Shown: piece by piece, positions 35,460-47,900 of the stretch
Numbering within the stretch: the stretch's first letter is position 1
How the letters are laid out: each line of letters starts with the position of its first letter
DNA from: Rhodospirillaceae bacterium UBA6219
GTDB lineage: Bacteria; Pseudomonadota; Alphaproteobacteria; Rhodospirillales; Magnetospirillaceae
Assembly: GCA_002435715.1 (NCBI GenBank)
Contig: DISD01000091.1
Coordinates: forward strand, 1 to 64,000
DNA: 64,000 bases
Reading direction: 5' to 3'
The notes under the pieces: generated by a model
The model's database searches: none
What the model saw: the letters and a program-made list of their open reading frames with translations, nothing else
What the model was told of the DNA's origin: nothing
Program-made: the position numbers and the translations under genes

Positions 35460-36451
35460 GCGACAGCGACATCATCATCAGTGCCGAAGACCGGGTGACG
35501 CCGGCCACCACGGCCGACACCGTCGAGGTTCCGCGCCTGTCACGCCCGCGCCGCGCCGCCAAGCCGGCCAAGGACAAGCGTGACGTGCGGGCCGAAGGTC
35601 GGGCCGAAAGCAAGCCCAAGAAGGCCCGCCGCCGCGTGGCCCTGCCACGCTTCAACTTCACGCCCCTGCAAAAACTGTCGGCGGCCGGCATCGCCATGAC
35701 CACCATCGTGGTCGGCGGCGCCGTCATCTGGCATTCCGGCATCATCCAGCGCACCACCCAGACCGCCATCGCCTCGGTGATGCAGGCCACCGCCCGTTTG
35801 GGCTTCCGCATCGACGAGATCACCATCGCCGGGCGCGGCCGCACCCCCATGGATCAGTTGGCCAGTGCGTTGGGGGCGACGCATGGCAGTCCCATCCTGG
35901 CGGTGGATCTGGAACAGGTGAAGGACCGCCTGGAAGCCCTGCCCTCGGTCAAGGTGGCCGCCGTCGAACGCCGGCTGCCCGACCAGATGCACATCGCCAT
36001 CGTCGAACGCCAACCCATCGCCATCTGGCAGAACAACGGCCATCACGTGTTGGTGGACAAGACCGGCCAAGTCATTCCCGGCACTATCGCCGGCTATGAG
36101 GGCCTGCCGTTGGTGGTCGGCGACGGCGCCAATTCGCGGGCCGACGAATTGCTGGCCATGCTGGCCAGCGAACCGGCCCTGGCGCCGCGCGTCAAGGCCG
36201 CCATCCATGTGGGCAACCGCCGCTGGAACCTGATGCTGGACGATTCCCGGGACGGGCTGGAAGTGCGCCTGCCGGAAGAAGACGCCAAGGACGCCTGGCA
36301 CCGTCTGGCCGATCTGGAACGGGCCCAGGGCCTGTCCGCCCGCCAGGTGCGCATGGTCGACCTGCGCATCCCCGACCGCATGGTGTTGAAGACCGAGCGC
36401 GCCTCGGCCCCGCCCGAACCCGGCAAGGGCCGCAAGGACAACGGAGCCTGA
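35456..36451 (+). CDS. ftsQ: Cell division protein FtsQ
   Basis: A 331-residue bitopic protein. A long basic cytoplasmic N-terminus (about 1-75, many Arg/Lys), one membrane segment (about 80-100, [14 protein letters not shown]), a POTRA domain ([23 protein letters not shown]) and the FtsQ beta domain ([21 protein letters not shown]). It recruits FtsL/FtsB to the septum. It starts in an ATGA overlap with ddl. Confidence 0.93.
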   Translation: MSDSDIIISAEDRVTPATTADTVEVPRLSRPRRAAKPAKDKRDVRAEGRAESKPKKARRRVALPRFNFTPLQKLSAAGIAMTTIVVGGAVIWHSGIIQRTTQTAIASVMQATARLGFRIDEITIAGRGRTPMDQLASALGATHGSPILAVDLEQVKDRLEALPSVKVAAVERRLPDQMHIAIVERQPIAIWQNNGHHVLVDKTGQVIPGTIAGYEGLPLVVGDGANSRADELLAMLASEPALAPRVKAAIHVGNRRWNLMLDDSRDGLEVRLPEEDAKDAWHRLADLERAQGLSARQVRMVDLRIPDRMVLKTERASAPPEPGKGRKDNGA

Positions 36452-37695
36452 TGAGCATGCGCAACGGACTGATCGCAGCGTTGGACGTGGGCAGCACCAA
36501 GGTGTGCTGCTTCCTGGCGCGCGTCCAGGAAGACGGCCATCCGCGCATCGTCGGCATCGGTCATCAGGTGGCGCGCGGCATGCGGGCCGGCGCCGTGGTC
36601 GATCTGGAAGAATTGGAACATTCCATCCGTGCGTCCGTCGACGCCGCCGAGGACATGGCCGGCGAGCGGGTCAAAGCGGTGGTGGTCAACCTGTCGGGCG
36701 GCGCGCCCGGGTCCACCAACGTCAAGGTGGAAGTGGCGATGAACGGCCACGCCGTCAACGAAGCCGACATCCGCCGCATGCTGGACCACGGTCGCGCCCA
36801 TCACGAAAGCGCCGACCGCGACCTGATCCACGCCATTCCGGTGGATTACACCATCGACGGCAACGAAGGCATCCGCGACCCGCGCGGCATGTATGGCGAA
36901 CGACTGGGCGTGGCCATCCACGTGATTTCCGCCGCCATCGGCCCGGTGCGCAACCTGATGACCGTGGTGCATCGCTGCCATCTGGATATCGAGGCCCGGG
37001 TGGTCAGCCCGTTCGCCGCCGGTCTGGCCTGTCTGGTGGAAGACGAAAAGGAACTGGGCGTCACCTGCATCGACATGGGCGGCGGCACCACGTCCATCGC
37101 CGTTTTCGTCGCCGGTCAGCTGGTCCATACCGACGTCATCCCGGTGGGGGGCTACCACGTCACCAACGACATCGCCCGCGGATTGTCCACGCCGCTTTCC
37201 TATGCCGAGCGCCTGAAGACCCTGTATGGCAGCGCCATCCCCTCGCCCACCGACGACCGCGAGGAACTGAAAGTGCCGCTGGTCGGCGAAGACGAAGACG
37301 CCACCTTGAACCAGGTACCGCGTTCCATGCTGATCCAGATCATCCAGCCGCGTCTGGAAGAGACGCTGGAACTGGTGCGCTCGCATCTGGAAAAAAGCGG
37401 CTTCGACAAGATGGCCGGCCGCCGCGTGGTGTTGACCGGCGGCGCCAGCCAGATGCAGGGCGTGCGCGATCTGGCCGGTCTGGTGCTGGACAAGCAGGTC
37501 CGCCTGGGCCGCCCGGTCGGCCTGCACGGTTTGCCCGAATCCACCAATGGTCCGGCCTTTTCCACCTGTGCCGGACTGATCCGTTACGCCATGGCGCACC
37601 AGCCCGTGGCCAAGGCCGGCAAGAAAGCCGCCCAGGAACAAGCGGGGGGCAGCGGCTGGGGCCGCGTCGGCTCCTGGCTCAAAAGGAATTTCTAA
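36451..37695 (+). CDS. ftsA: Cell division protein FtsA
   Basis: A 414-residue actin-like ATPase. [16 protein letters not shown], the 1C subdomain, [13 protein letters not shown] phosphate loop ([16 protein letters not shown]) and [12 protein letters not shown] are visible. The C-terminal amphipathic helix [12 protein letters not shown] anchors it and FtsZ to the membrane. ATG shares its A with the ftsQ stop. Confidence 0.95.
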   Translation: MSMRNGLIAALDVGSTKVCCFLARVQEDGHPRIVGIGHQVARGMRAGAVVDLEELEHSIRASVDAAEDMAGERVKAVVVNLSGGAPGSTNVKVEVAMNGHAVNEADIRRMLDHGRAHHESADRDLIHAIPVDYTIDGNEGIRDPRGMYGERLGVAIHVISAAIGPVRNLMTVVHRCHLDIEARVVSPFAAGLACLVEDEKELGVTCIDMGGGTTSIAVFVAGQLVHTDVIPVGGYHVTNDIARGLSTPLSYAERLKTLYGSAIPSPTDDREELKVPLVGEDEDATLNQVPRSMLIQIIQPRLEETLELVRSHLEKSGFDKMAGRRVVLTGGASQMQGVRDLAGLVLDKQVRLGRPVGLHGLPESTNGPAFSTCAGLIRYAMAHQPVAKAGKKAAQEQAGGSGWGRVGSWLKRNF

Positions 37696-37736
37696 GGTTC
37701 AATAGGCCAAAAGGCCCTCTCAGCGCGGAGGTATCA

Positions 37737-39473
37737 ATGCTCAACTTTCTGCCCGGTAATCCACAGGACTTGAAGCCCAAGATCACCGTCGTCGGCGTCG
37801 GCGGTGCCGGTGGCAACGCCGTCAACAACATGATCGCCATGCATCTGGAAGGCGTCGAGTTCATCGTCGCCAACACCGATGCCCAGGCCATCAACCAGTC
37901 GCGCACCGAACGGCGCGTGCAACTGGGCACCACCGTGGCCGCCGGCCTGGGCGCCGGTTCGCGCCCCGAGATCGGCCGTGCCGCCGCCGAGGAAAGCCTT
38001 GAAGAAGTGATCGGCCAGATCGCTGGCGCCAACATGGTGTTCATCACCGCCGGCATGGGCGGCGGCACCGGATCGGGCGCCGCCCCGGTGATCGCGCGGG
38101 CCGCCCGCGACCAGGGCATCCTGACCGTCGGCGTGGTGACCAAGCCGTTCCACTTCGAAGGCGCGCACCGCATGCGTACCGCCGAAGGCGCCATCGAGGA
38201 ACTGTCGCAATACGTCGACACCCTGATCATCATCCCCAACCAGAACCTGTTCCGCATCGCCACCGAACGCACCACCTTCGCCGACGCCTTCAAGATGGCC
38301 GACGACGTGCTGTATTCCGGCGTGCGCGGCGTCACCGATCTGATGATCAAGCCCGGCCTGATCAACCTGGATTTCGCCGACATCCGCACGGTGATGAGCG
38401 AAATGGGCAAGGCGATGATGGGCACCGGCGAGGCCGAGGGCGACAAGCGCGCCATCGAAGCCGCCGAGGCCGCCATCTCCAACCCGCTGTTGGACGACGC
38501 CTCGATGAAGGGCGCCAAGGGCGTGCTGATCAACATCACCGGCGGCATGGACATGACCCTGTTCGAAGCCGACGAAGCCGCCAACCGCATCCGCGACGAA
38601 GTCGATCCCGACGCCAACATCATCTTCGGTTCGACCTTCGACGAAGCCCTGAACGGCAAGATGCGCGTTTCCGTGGTCGCCACCGGCATCGCCAGCGAAG
38701 CCGCGGCCCAGCCCAAGCCGACCATGGTTTCCGTCGCCCAGACCCAACCGCAGCCCCCGGCCCGCGTCGCCATCGGCGGTGGCCAGGGCGGCAATTTCCG
38801 CCCCACCGTGGTGACCGCCGCCGCCGCTGCTCCGGCTGCCGCCATCGCCCAACCGGTGTCCGAACCCACCCTGGCCCGTCCGGCCGCCATGGCCCCGGCT
38901 GCCGCCGTCGCCCAACCGGCGGTCAACGCCCAGTTGCGCATGGCTCAGCCGGCCGTCGCCCAAGCGGCGGTCGCCCAGCCGATGGTCCAACGCGCTCCGG
39001 TCCAGGCCGAAGCGGCGCCGCGCATGGAAACCCAGTTGCGTCTGGACCCCATTCTGGATCGTCCGGCGCCGTCCTCGATCGAGGGTGACTTCCGTGCCGA
39101 CCACGACATGGGCCATCTGACCCAGGCGGTCACCCAGATCGCCGACCAGGTCGACACCGCCCCGATGATGGCCCCCGCCGCTGCCCCGCAACCCCGTCAG
39201 CCGCAGCCCCAGCGTCAGCCGGAACCCCAGCGTCAAGCCGAGGAACCCCGCCGCGCCGGCGGTCTGTTCGGTCTGCTGGGCCGTCGTTCCGCCCCGCAAC
39301 CGGCGCCGCAGCCGCAGCGTCACGAGCCCCGCCACGAACCCCGCCACGAGGCGTCGATGGCGCCGCAGCCGTCCCAGCGGATGGGCACGCCCGCGACCCG
39401 CAGCGAACCCAGCGTGGCGCGCAGCGGTGAAAACCTGGATATCCCGGCCTTCCTGCGCCGTCAGGCGAACTAA
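37737..39473 (+). CDS. ftsZ: Cell division GTPase FtsZ
   Basis: A 578-residue tubulin homologue, ATG preceded by GGAGG. The GTPase core (about 1-320) has the tubulin signature GGGTGSG (about 108). It is followed by a long Ala/Gln/Pro-rich linker of about 240 residues, as usual in alphaproteobacteria, and the conserved C-terminal peptide DIPAFLRRQ that binds FtsA. A 41-bp gap after ftsA holds a small GGCC-AAAA-GGCC hairpin. Confidence 0.96.
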   Translation: MLNFLPGNPQDLKPKITVVGVGGAGGNAVNNMIAMHLEGVEFIVANTDAQAINQSRTERRVQLGTTVAAGLGAGSRPEIGRAAAEESLEEVIGQIAGANMVFITAGMGGGTGSGAAPVIARAARDQGILTVGVVTKPFHFEGAHRMRTAEGAIEELSQYVDTLIIIPNQNLFRIATERTTFADAFKMADDVLYSGVRGVTDLMIKPGLINLDFADIRTVMSEMGKAMMGTGEAEGDKRAIEAAEAAISNPLLDDASMKGAKGVLINITGGMDMTLFEADEAANRIRDEVDPDANIIFGSTFDEALNGKMRVSVVATGIASEAAAQPKPTMVSVAQTQPQPPARVAIGGGQGGNFRPTVVTAAAAAPAAAIAQPVSEPTLARPAAMAPAAAVAQPAVNAQLRMAQPAVAQAAVAQPMVQRAPVQAEAAPRMETQLRLDPILDRPAPSSIEGDFRADHDMGHLTQAVTQIADQVDTAPMMAPAAAPQPRQPQPQRQPEPQRQAEEPRRAGGLFGLLGRRSAPQPAPQPQRHEPRHEPRHEASMAPQPSQRMGTPATRSEPSVARSGENLDIPAFLRRQAN

Positions 39474-39517
39474 GGTCGTTTTGATTTCGCGCTGATTTTT
39501 CAAAACGTTACCAACTT

Positions 39518-39556
39518 CGGGGCCCGACCGTTCGCGGGCGGGCCCCGCTTTCTTTC
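39518..39556 (+). terminator. Intrinsic terminator after ftsZ
   Basis: A 9-bp stem (CGGGGCCCG at 39518-39526, CGGGCCCCG at 39539-39547) followed by CTTTCTTTC. It probably ends the dcw transcript before lpxC. Confidence 0.65.
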
Positions 39557-39709
39557 AACCGCCATGCTGCGATGTAACAAACCGAAATAATGATTGATTT
39601 GAGCGCTTGAGCCCCCAGCGGTAGAAGTTAACCATCGAATTGGGCCGGATGCCGGGAAGGATGACAAACAGTCATCAGGGAGCATCCGACGAGGAAGGGG
39701 TTTTAAGTC

Positions 39710-40702
39710 GTGAAGATCAACAAGACCGACGTGGTTGCCGCCCTCAATTCTTCTGCCGAATCCAACGTCATTCGCCAACGCACCTTGAAGACCGCCATCG
39801 GATGTTCGGGCGTCGGCCTGCATTCGGGCGCCAAGGTCACCATGGTCTTGCAACCCGCCCCCGCCAATTCCGGCATCAGCTTCCGCCGCACCGACATCGC
39901 CGGGCGTGGCGCCATCGTTCCCGCTTTGTGGTCGAACGTCGGCGACACCCGCATGAACACCTGCCTGGTCAACGAAGCCAATGTCCAGGTCGGCACCGTC
40001 GAACACCTGCTGTCGGCCTTGGCCGGCATGGGCATCGACAATTGCGTCATCGAAATCAACGGCCCGGAAGTTCCGGTGATGGACGGCTCGGCCGCTCCGT
40101 TCCTGTTCCTGATCGAATGCGCCGGCACCGTCGAACAGGACGCGCCCCGTCAGGCCATCCGGGTGTTGAAGCGCATCACCGTCACCGACGGCGACAAGTC
40201 GGCGACCCTGTCGCCGTCCGCCGGCGGCTTCCGCCTGAACTTCCACATCGACTTCGCTTCCGCCGCCATCGGCCAGCAGGATTTCTCGGTGGCGCTGACC
40301 AAGGGGGCCTTCAAGGCCGAAATCAGCCGGGCGCGCACCTTCGGTTTCGAACACGAAGTGGCTTACCTGCGCGCCAACGGCTTGGCCCGCGGCGGTTCGC
40401 TGGACAACGCGGTGGTCATCGACAGCACCGGAAGCCGTGTGCTGAACGACGACGGCCTGCGCTATGGCGACGAATTCGTCCGCCACAAGATCCTGGACGC
40501 CGTCGGCGATTTGTCGCTGGCCGGTGCCCCCCTGCTGGGCATCTATGATGGCGTGCGTTCCGGCCACGCGCTCAACAACCTGTTGCTGCGCAAGCTGTTC
40601 GCCGACCAGACCGCCTGGGCCACCACCACCATCGCCGCCGGTTCGGCCGCTGCCCAGGGCTTGGCCCTGGCTGCCCCGGACAAGTTGGCGGTCAATTCCT
40701 GA
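39710..40702 (+). CDS. lpxC: UDP-3-O-acyl-N-acetylglucosamine deacetylase
   Basis: A 330-residue zinc enzyme starting at [33 protein letters not shown] (zinc His), MDGSAAPF, and [14 protein letters not shown] are the LpxC set. It commits lipid A synthesis. It follows ftsZ after 236 bp containing a terminator and probably its own promoter. Confidence 0.95.
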   Translation: MKINKTDVVAALNSSAESNVIRQRTLKTAIGCSGVGLHSGAKVTMVLQPAPANSGISFRRTDIAGRGAIVPALWSNVGDTRMNTCLVNEANVQVGTVEHLLSALAGMGIDNCVIEINGPEVPVMDGSAAPFLFLIECAGTVEQDAPRQAIRVLKRITVTDGDKSATLSPSAGGFRLNFHIDFASAAIGQQDFSVALTKGAFKAEISRARTFGFEHEVAYLRANGLARGGSLDNAVVIDSTGSRVLNDDGLRYGDEFVRHKILDAVGDLSLAGAPLLGIYDGVRSGHALNNLLLRKLFADQTAWATTTIAAGSAAAQGLALAAPDKLAVNS

Positions 40703-40737
40703 TCCTTCGCTCTTAATATTCCTGAACGAACAAAACT

Positions 40738-40769
40738 CCCCCGCGACCACTGGTTCGCGGGGGTTTTTT
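40738..40769 (+). terminator. Intrinsic terminator after lpxC
   Basis: A 9-bp stem (CCCCCGCGA/TCGCGGGGG) followed by six T. Confidence 0.85.
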
Positions 40770-40840
40770 ATCGGCTGTCTCTTCCCCTGGCCCGACGCCG
40801 TGTTATAGTCCCGGCCAGGACTTCAGGCCCAAGGGGATCC

Positions 40841-41656
40841 ATGTCGCGCTTCAGCTTCACTCGTTCGTTCGCCGGAACCATCGTGATCGCCGCCGCCTTG
40901 CTGTCCGCCTGTTCGGACAAGAAGGACGAATACGTCGAACGCCCGGTCGAGGAACTCTATAACGAGGCCATGGACCTGGTGGAAAAGGGCGAATATTACA
41001 AGGCCGCCCAGGCTTTCGACGAGGTCGAGCGTCAGCATCCCTATTCGGTGTGGGCCACCAAGGCGCAGTTGATGGCGGCCTATGTGCTGTACGAGCGCAA
41101 CAAATACGCCGATTCGCTGATCGCCTTGGACCGCTTCATCCAACTGCATCCCGGCAACAAGGACGCGCCCTACGCCTATTACCTGAAGGGCCTTTGCTAT
41201 TACGAGCAGATCACCGACGTGGCCCGCGACCAGAAGATGACCGAAATGGCGTTGAAATCGCTGCAGGAAGTGGTGGACCGCTATCCGGCCAGCACCTATG
41301 CCCGCGACGCCAAGCTGAAGGTCGATTTGACCCGCGACCACTTGGCCGGCAAGGAAATGAACATCGGCCGCTATTACCAACAGCGCAACCAATGGCTGGC
41401 GGCGTTGAACCGTTACAAGGTGGTGGTCGAACAGTTCCAGACCACCAGCCACGTGCCGGAAGCCTTGCACCGCATGGTGGAAATCTACCTGACCCTGGGC
41501 CTGGAAGACGAAGCCAAGAAGACGGCGGCCGTGCTGGGCCACAACTTCCCCGGCAGCGAGTGGTACGAAGACACCTTCTCGATGGTCAAGTCCGGCCAAT
41601 CGGCCAAGCAGTCGGACGAAAAGGAATCGTCTGGCTGGTTCGGCTGGATGTGGTAA
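40841..41656 (+). CDS. bamD: Outer membrane assembly lipoprotein BamD
   Basis: A 271-residue lipoprotein: signal sequence with lipobox LLSAC (Cys24), then TPR repeats (YNEAMDLVEKGEYYKAAQAFDEVERQHPYS ...). BamD is an essential part of the BAM complex that inserts outer membrane proteins. The lpxC-bamD-recN order is common in alphaproteobacteria. Confidence 0.94.
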   Translation: MSRFSFTRSFAGTIVIAAALLSACSDKKDEYVERPVEELYNEAMDLVEKGEYYKAAQAFDEVERQHPYSVWATKAQLMAAYVLYERNKYADSLIALDRFIQLHPGNKDAPYAYYLKGLCYYEQITDVARDQKMTEMALKSLQEVVDRYPASTYARDAKLKVDLTRDHLAGKEMNIGRYYQQRNQWLAALNRYKVVVEQFQTTSHVPEALHRMVEIYLTLGLEDEAKKTAAVLGHNFPGSEWYEDTFSMVKSGQSAKQSDEKESSGWFGWMW

Positions 41657-41663
41657 CCGCCCC

Positions 41664-43331
41664 ATGCTGGCTTCGCTGTCGATCCGCGACGTCGTCCTGA
41701 TCGAAAAGCTGGACCTGGAATTCGCGTCCGGCCTGTCGGTGTTCACCGGCGAAACCGGCGCCGGCAAATCCATCCTTCTGGATTCACTGTCCCTGACCTT
41801 GGGGGCGCGGGCCGATTCCGGCTTGGTGCGCCACGGCGCCAACCAGCTGACGGTGATCGCCGAATTCGACCCGCCGCCGTTTCACCCCGCCCGCGTATTG
41901 TTGTCGGCCCAGGATGTCGACGCCCAGGACGGCCCCTTGGTGCTGCGCCGGGTGGTCACCGTCGATGGCCGCTCGCGCGCTTATGTCAACGATCAGGCGG
42001 TCAGTGTCGGGCTGTTGCGCAAAGTGGGCGACGAATTGGTGGAAATCCACGGCCAGTTCGAAAGCCACGGTCTTTTGGACGATACCACCCATCTGCCGGT
42101 TCTGGACGCCTTTGCCGGTCTGGCCGAGATGCGCGGCGCCGTCAAGACGGCCTGGAGCGCCTGGCGCGAGGCGGCCAAGACCCGCACCCAGGCGGAAGAG
42201 GCGCTGAAAAAGGCCCGCGCCGACGAAGAAAACCTGCGTCACGCCCATGACGAATTACACGCCCTGGCCCCCAAACCGGGCGAGGAAGCCGAATTAGCCG
42301 CCAGCCGGGCGATGATGCAGCATTCGGAAAAGCTGATCGAAGCGATGAACGCCGCCCAGACCACACTTTCCGCCAAGGGTGACGTCGAGGCGTCGCTGCG
42401 CAGTGCCCAGCGAGCCCTGGAGCGGGTGGCCGACCGTGCCGAAGGCAAGCTGGACCCGGTGATCGCCGCCCTGGACCGCGCCGCCCAGGAAGCCGCCGAG
42501 GCCTCGGGCCTGCTGGAACGGGTGTCGGCGGAAATCGATCTGGACCCGCGCGCCCTGGAAAAGGCCGAGGAACGCCTGTTCGCCCTACGCGCCACCGCCC
42601 GCAAACATGGGGTCGAGGTGGACGGCTTGGCCGCTTTGCGTGATGACCTTGCCCGCCAATTGGCGGCGCTGGATGGCAGCGGCGACGATTTGGGCAAGCT
42701 GGCCAAGGCTGAACAGGCGGCGCGCAGCGCCTATATGGAAGCCGCCCGCGCCCTGTCCAAGGCGCGTAGCGAAGCCGCCGCCCGCCTGGATACGGCGGTG
42801 GCGGCCGAATTGCCGCCACTGAAGCTGGACAAGGCCCGTTTCGTCACCAGTGTGATGGCGGGCGAGGAAGGTGATTGGGGCCCCGATGGCCTGGACAAGG
42901 TGGCCTTTCTGGTCGCTACCAATCCCGGCAATCCCCCGGCGTCGCTGGGTAAGGTGGCGTCGGGCGGCGAATTGTCTCGCTTCATGCTGGCGTTGAAAGT
43001 GGTGCTGGCGCAAAGTTCCAGCACACCGACCATGGTGTTCGACGAAGTGGATTCCGGCATCGGCGGCGCCGTCGCCGCCGCCGTCGGCGAACGTCTGGGC
43101 CGCTTGGGCAAGGACGTCCAAGTCCTGGTGGTCACCCATTCACCGCAAGTGGCGGCCCGTGGCGCCCAGCATTACCGCGTCGCCAAGACCGAGGTGGAAG
43201 CCGGCCGGGTCGCCACCAGCGTGGCGCAATTGCCAGCCGGCGAACGCACCGAGGAAATCGCCCGCATGCTGTCGGGCGAAAACGTCACCGACCACGCCCG
43301 CGCCGCCGCCGCCGCGCTCATCGTCGGGTAA
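41664..43331 (+). CDS. recN: DNA repair ATPase RecN
   Basis: A 555-residue SMC-like protein: Walker A TGETGAGKSILLDSL (about 28-42), central coiled coil, ABC signature ASGGELSRFMLAL and Walker B MVFDEVDSGIGG. It helps repair double-strand breaks. It starts 7 bp after bamD, so probably the same transcript. Confidence 0.95.
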   Translation: MLASLSIRDVVLIEKLDLEFASGLSVFTGETGAGKSILLDSLSLTLGARADSGLVRHGANQLTVIAEFDPPPFHPARVLLSAQDVDAQDGPLVLRRVVTVDGRSRAYVNDQAVSVGLLRKVGDELVEIHGQFESHGLLDDTTHLPVLDAFAGLAEMRGAVKTAWSAWREAAKTRTQAEEALKKARADEENLRHAHDELHALAPKPGEEAELAASRAMMQHSEKLIEAMNAAQTTLSAKGDVEASLRSAQRALERVADRAEGKLDPVIAALDRAAQEAAEASGLLERVSAEIDLDPRALEKAEERLFALRATARKHGVEVDGLAALRDDLARQLAALDGSGDDLGKLAKAEQAARSAYMEAARALSKARSEAAARLDTAVAAELPPLKLDKARFVTSVMAGEEGDWGPDGLDKVAFLVATNPGNPPASLGKVASGGELSRFMLALKVVLAQSSSTPTMVFDEVDSGIGGAVAAAVGERLGRLGKDVQVLVVTHSPQVAARGAQHYRVAKTEVEAGRVATSVAQLPAGERTEEIARMLSGENVTDHARAAAAALIVG

Positions 43332-43505
43332 TTGTCCCTATGGCCCGTGCCGGGCTGCGCTAGATCACGATGCGTAAAAACGTACGCATCATGGTCTGGT
43401 TTTGTCTGCCCCTCGCCGGGTGCAATCCTTCGGATTGCTTGGCCGCGAACACGGTATCTCAATAGCCGCAGGTCGTAGGCCGCGTTCGATTTGACGCAGC
43501 CGGCC
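43332..43505. repeat. Hairpin-rich gap between recN and the chemoreceptor gene
   Basis: Contains perfect inverted repeats at 43369-43390 (GATGCGT/ACGCATC) and 43432-43448 (GCAATCC/GGATTGC, 3-nt loop). It lies between convergent genes and could act as a bidirectional terminator or belong to a palindromic repeat family with the 14777-14897 cluster. Confidence 0.4.
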
Positions 43506-44831
43506 CTAAGAGAACGCCACCGCCAATTCGTCCAACAGGTCCTGGACCTTTTGCGACGGTTCCTCGATGGCGGCGACCAAAGACACGGCCTCGTCGAAAT
43601 TGCCGTCGCGGAACAGCTTGGCCGCTTGGATGCCCAAGTGGTGGACCTTTTCGTGCGGCGTTTCCAACGCCACGAAGGCGGGATGTTGACGGATGGCCTG
43701 GTCGGTGATGGCGTCATACCATTTGCCCAGACGGCAGGTGTGGTGGTTAGCCAGTTCGTCCGGGTTCAGGCTGGTGCGACCGGCCAGCATCTCGGCCAGC
43801 TTGCGGCGCCACACCATGTGGTCGGACTTGGCCAGCAAGATCACCGAATTACGCATCTCGACCTTGGTGATCTCGCCCAGCATGTCGGTCAAGGTGGCGC
43901 TGGCCTGGGACGAAATCTCGATGACCTTGTCGATGGCGTTGGTGTCGTCCACCGAACGGGCGGCGGCGGCTTCCAGATTGTTGGCGATTTCCTGGGCGGC
44001 GACGCGCTGCTGGGCCAGATGGCTGGCGATTTCCTGCATCAGCGTGGTGACGTCCTGGATTTCGGTGCTGACCAGACGCATCTTGTCCACCGAGGCCAGA
44101 ACCACCGTTTCACCCTGCCGCACCACCTCGGCCCCCCGGTTCATGCCATGCAGGATATTGCTGGTTTCCTGGGTCAAGCTTTCGATACGGGCGCGGATGT
44201 CGTGGGTGGCCTGGGCGGTCTGGTTGGCCAGGTTCTTCACTTCGTTGGCGACGACGGCGAAGCCCTTGCCGGCGGCCCCGGCGCGCGCCGCTTCGATGGT
44301 GGCGTTCAGCGCCAGAATGTTGGTTTGGCGGGCGATCTGTTCGATCTGCTTGACGATGGCGCCGATGGACGACGACGCGTCGGACAGATTGCCCACGTGG
44401 TCGGCGGTCTGTTCCACCGTGTCGACGATGGTGCGCATGGTGCTGACCACCATTTCGGTGGAGCGTGCGCCTTCGTTGGACATTTCGCGCACCGAATCGG
44501 CGTTGGCCGCCGCCAGTTCCGAGGTGCGGCTGATGGCCTGGACGGTGGACACCATTTCTTCGGTGGCCGAGGAAATGGACGCCATGCGACGGCTCATTTC
44601 ACGGATCGAGCGCAGGGTCTGCACCGCTTGGGTGACCGTGCCGTTCAGGAAGATGGACATCTCGACCGAACGGTTCAGCAAGCCCTTGGAACGCCGTTCC
44701 AGGCAATCGGCCAGCACCCGCAGCTTGTCGGCCAACGGACCGTCGGCATCGGGCAGCGACATGTAGCCCCCGTCGATCATACGGTCGATCATCGCCTCGA
44801 ATGCGGCACTGTCCACTTGCTGATCAGACAC
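43506..44831 (-). CDS. Soluble methyl-accepting chemotaxis protein with C-terminal CZB domain
   Basis: A 441-residue chemoreceptor with no membrane segment. The signalling helix hairpin tip reads [30 protein letters not shown] with [15 protein letters not shown]. The C-terminal CZB domain has His and Cys ligands ([40 protein letters not shown]), which bind zinc in characterised proteins. The N-terminal 90 residues are uncharacterised. It probably senses zinc or zinc-linked redox stress in the cytosol. Confidence 0.92.
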   Translation of the reverse strand: MSDQQVDSAAFEAMIDRMIDGGYMSLPDADGPLADKLRVLADCLERRSKGLLNRSVEMSIFLNGTVTQAVQTLRSIREMSRRMASISSATEEMVSTVQAISRTSELAAANADSVREMSNEGARSTEMVVSTMRTIVDTVEQTADHVGNLSDASSSIGAIVKQIEQIARQTNILALNATIEAARAGAAGKGFAVVANEVKNLANQTAQATHDIRARIESLTQETSNILHGMNRGAEVVRQGETVVLASVDKMRLVSTEIQDVTTLMQEIASHLAQQRVAAQEIANNLEAAAARSVDDTNAIDKVIEISSQASATLTDMLGEITKVEMRNSVILLAKSDHMVWRRKLAEMLAGRTSLNPDELANHHTCRLGKWYDAITDQAIRQHPAFVALETPHEKVHHLGIQAAKLFRDGNFDEAVSLVAAIEEPSQKVQDLLDELAVAFS

Positions 44832-44983
44832 GGCATCCCCCTTCGCGTCATAAGGTTAACCGCAGGATACTCCCCGCAAAAACCGCCGCCGCAAAGAAAA
44901 AAAAGACGCCACGCCCCAAAACCAGGGCATGGCGTCCATGCAATCGGTATTTTACGCACCTTCAGCGCACATTACCTGTCGAC

Positions 44984-47900
44984 TTAAGCGACTTTGGTGA
45001 AGTCCGCAGCGCTGAGCGTCGAGGTGTCGTTCGCCTCGAGCGTGGCGATCTGATAACTGTTGGACGAGGTGTTGCTGAGGTCTTCGCAATAATAAACATC
45101 GACCCCGCCAGCACCGGAAGCGGCCCCGACGACGACGATACCGGCACCTGCACCATAGCTGCTTTGCAACGAACCGTTTTCTTCGAAATAATTCGTGCTG
45201 TCGATCAGGCTGCCCGTGCCGGTCAAGCCGCTGAAGGTGGCGGTCGACAGCGCGATCTTGTCCCCTTCCGACGACGTGAAGTCGGTAATGGTATCGGTCC
45301 CCAAGGACGAAACCAGGGTATCCGTACTGCTGAAATTGAACAGGTCGGCACCGGCACCACCGGTCAGCGTATCGCTTCCACCGCCGCCGGTCAGCGTATC
45401 GCCGCCCATCGTGGCCACGAAAGTGTCCGCCGTGGACGAGCCGATGACGTTCAGACTGTCATTGGAATCCCAGTTGGTGACGCCATAAGTCACCTGGCCA
45501 TAATCGCCATCCGACAATTTCAGCGTCACTTGAACAGTAGCACTGCCCCCAATGCCGTCGATCAGGGCATGGGCAATGGCATCCGACGTCGTTGCCGCAC
45601 TCAGGTCGATGGTTTCGACGCCGGTGATGGTGCTTTCGAAACCCGAGATACCCAAACTGGCGGTTCCGTAAACCACGATCTGATCGTTCGATCCGGCACC
45701 ACCATCGATAGCGACACTGGCCTTGCTGGATCCACCGGTCACCTCAAGCACGTCGTCGCCGGAACCAAAATTGATGGTCAGCGATTGGTCGCTGTTCAGC
45801 GAGGTCGCCAATTCCACCGTATCGGCGAAATCACTGCCCTTGATGGTTTGGGTGAAAATATCTTGCATCACGGTGGCCGAAATCCCCGATGTGGCATTCG
45901 TCCCGTCGGTGATCAGCGTCTGGAAGCCATACAAGGACATGTTGTCGTACAGATCGACCACATCGGTCTGGTCGGTCAACGAGATGGTCAGTTGCGGGGA
46001 AGGACCAAAGGACTTTTCCAGACTAAAACCGTCGGGGACTTGGGCATAATTGTCCAACAACAAGCTGGCCGAAATATTGACCGCATTGATGGAACTGGAT
46101 TGGAGATCGACATCTTCGAAAGAGATGGCCTCGAAACCACTGACCGTCATATCCGCAATCGCCAGATCGCCCTCGCCAATAAAGGTCAGGCTGTCCACCC
46201 CGGCACCACCCGACAAGGTGCTGCCCGCTTCAGCTGCGGTCACGATGATGACGTCGTCGCCGGCGCCCCCCAGCAGTGTGTCCACCCCGCGCAGACCATA
46301 GATCGTGTCGTTGCCGTCACCGCCGTCGATGATGTCGGTCCCGGTGCCGCCATAGATGGTGTCGTCGCCCGACGTACCGATGAAATCGTCGTAAAAGGGT
46401 GTCCCCGAGCCATCGACGAAATTGCTGGCGACGAACTCGTCGACCGTCACCCCGTCGAACTCGGTGACCAAGGTGTATTCGTAGCCCGGCACCTCGCTGT
46501 TGACATATTCGCGATACCACAGGGCGGAATTCCCCCAATCGTCAGTGACCAGGAACATCAGGTTGCGGTTGCCGTCGGTGATATCGGAAAGAACCGGTTG
46601 GACCGCATTGATAAGATCAGAGCAATCGTCCACCAGGGTCGTGACCTTCACCAAGGCCGCATAGGACCCGATCACATCACCGCTGGCCGCACTCACCATG
46701 ATCGGATCAGCGTCATAGACGACGTTGAAGCCGAAATCGCTGGCCACACCGCTGCCTTGCAGGTTCAGCTTCACCACGTCGGCCCCGGCGCCGCTGCCGG
46801 CGGTGAAATCGTTGATGACGTCACCCGATTCGAGATTGGAATTGAACACGAAGACATCGCTGTCGGCGCCACCGGTCAGTTGGTCATTGCCAACTCCACC
46901 GATCAGGGTGTCCACGCCATTGTCGCCGAACAGATAGTCGTCGCCCCCTTCACCCCACAAGATGTCGTCGCCGGCATTGCCATGCAAGGTATCGTAGCCG
47001 TCACCGCCAAAGACCACGTCGTTGCCGGTGCCACCCGTGACGGTGTCGTCATCGGCGCCGCCATCGATGAAATCGTTGTTGGCGCCGCCGGTGATGACGT
47101 CGTAGCCGTCACCGCCATACAGCGTGTTGGCGCCACCATTGGCGGTGATGAGATCGTCACCTTCGCCGCCATGCACGTAATCATTGCCAAAGCCGACGGT
47201 GATGCTGTCGTTGCCCGCTCCGCCCAAAAGGGTGTCGTCACCGCCATTGCCGGTGATGGTGTCGTCACCATCCAGGCCGTCGATGATGTCGGCGCCGCTG
47301 GTCCCGGAAAGGGTGTCGATACCTTCGGTCCCCAGCAACACCTGGGATTGGAACACACCCAAGCCCAAATAATTGAGCGGGAAGCCCGTATTGTTCAGCT
47401 GGATCAATGCCTGGTCATAGCTGGTTCCAGTCCCCGCGCCCTTGGCGATCAGGAAGGCCTGGGAATCAAAGGTGAAATAACCGATCTCGTCGTTACCCAG
47501 ATTGGCGTAAATCGTCGTGATGGCTTCGTTCACGTCCTGGAGCGCGTGCTCGATCAGCCCCACATAGCTGTACCCCGATGCCCCCGTCAGGGTCAGGGTA
47601 TCGATGCCGGTGCCGAAATCAGTGATGGAGTCAAAGACGGAGATGTTGGATTCGGCGGCCGAATTCAGCACGAAGGAATCGTTGCCCGCCCCGCCCGTCA
47701 GGTAATCACCGCTCTCACCACCGGTCAGCCGGTCGTCGCCGCCCCCGCCCTCCAAGACATCCTCGCCGAGATAGCCGTAAAGGCTATCGTTCTGGTCCGA
47801 GCCGATGATCTGGTCGGAATGGGTCGACCCATAGACGGCTTCGATGCTGACCAGGGTGTCGGTACCGTATCCGATGGCCGTGGATGTCGCCAGGTTGACC

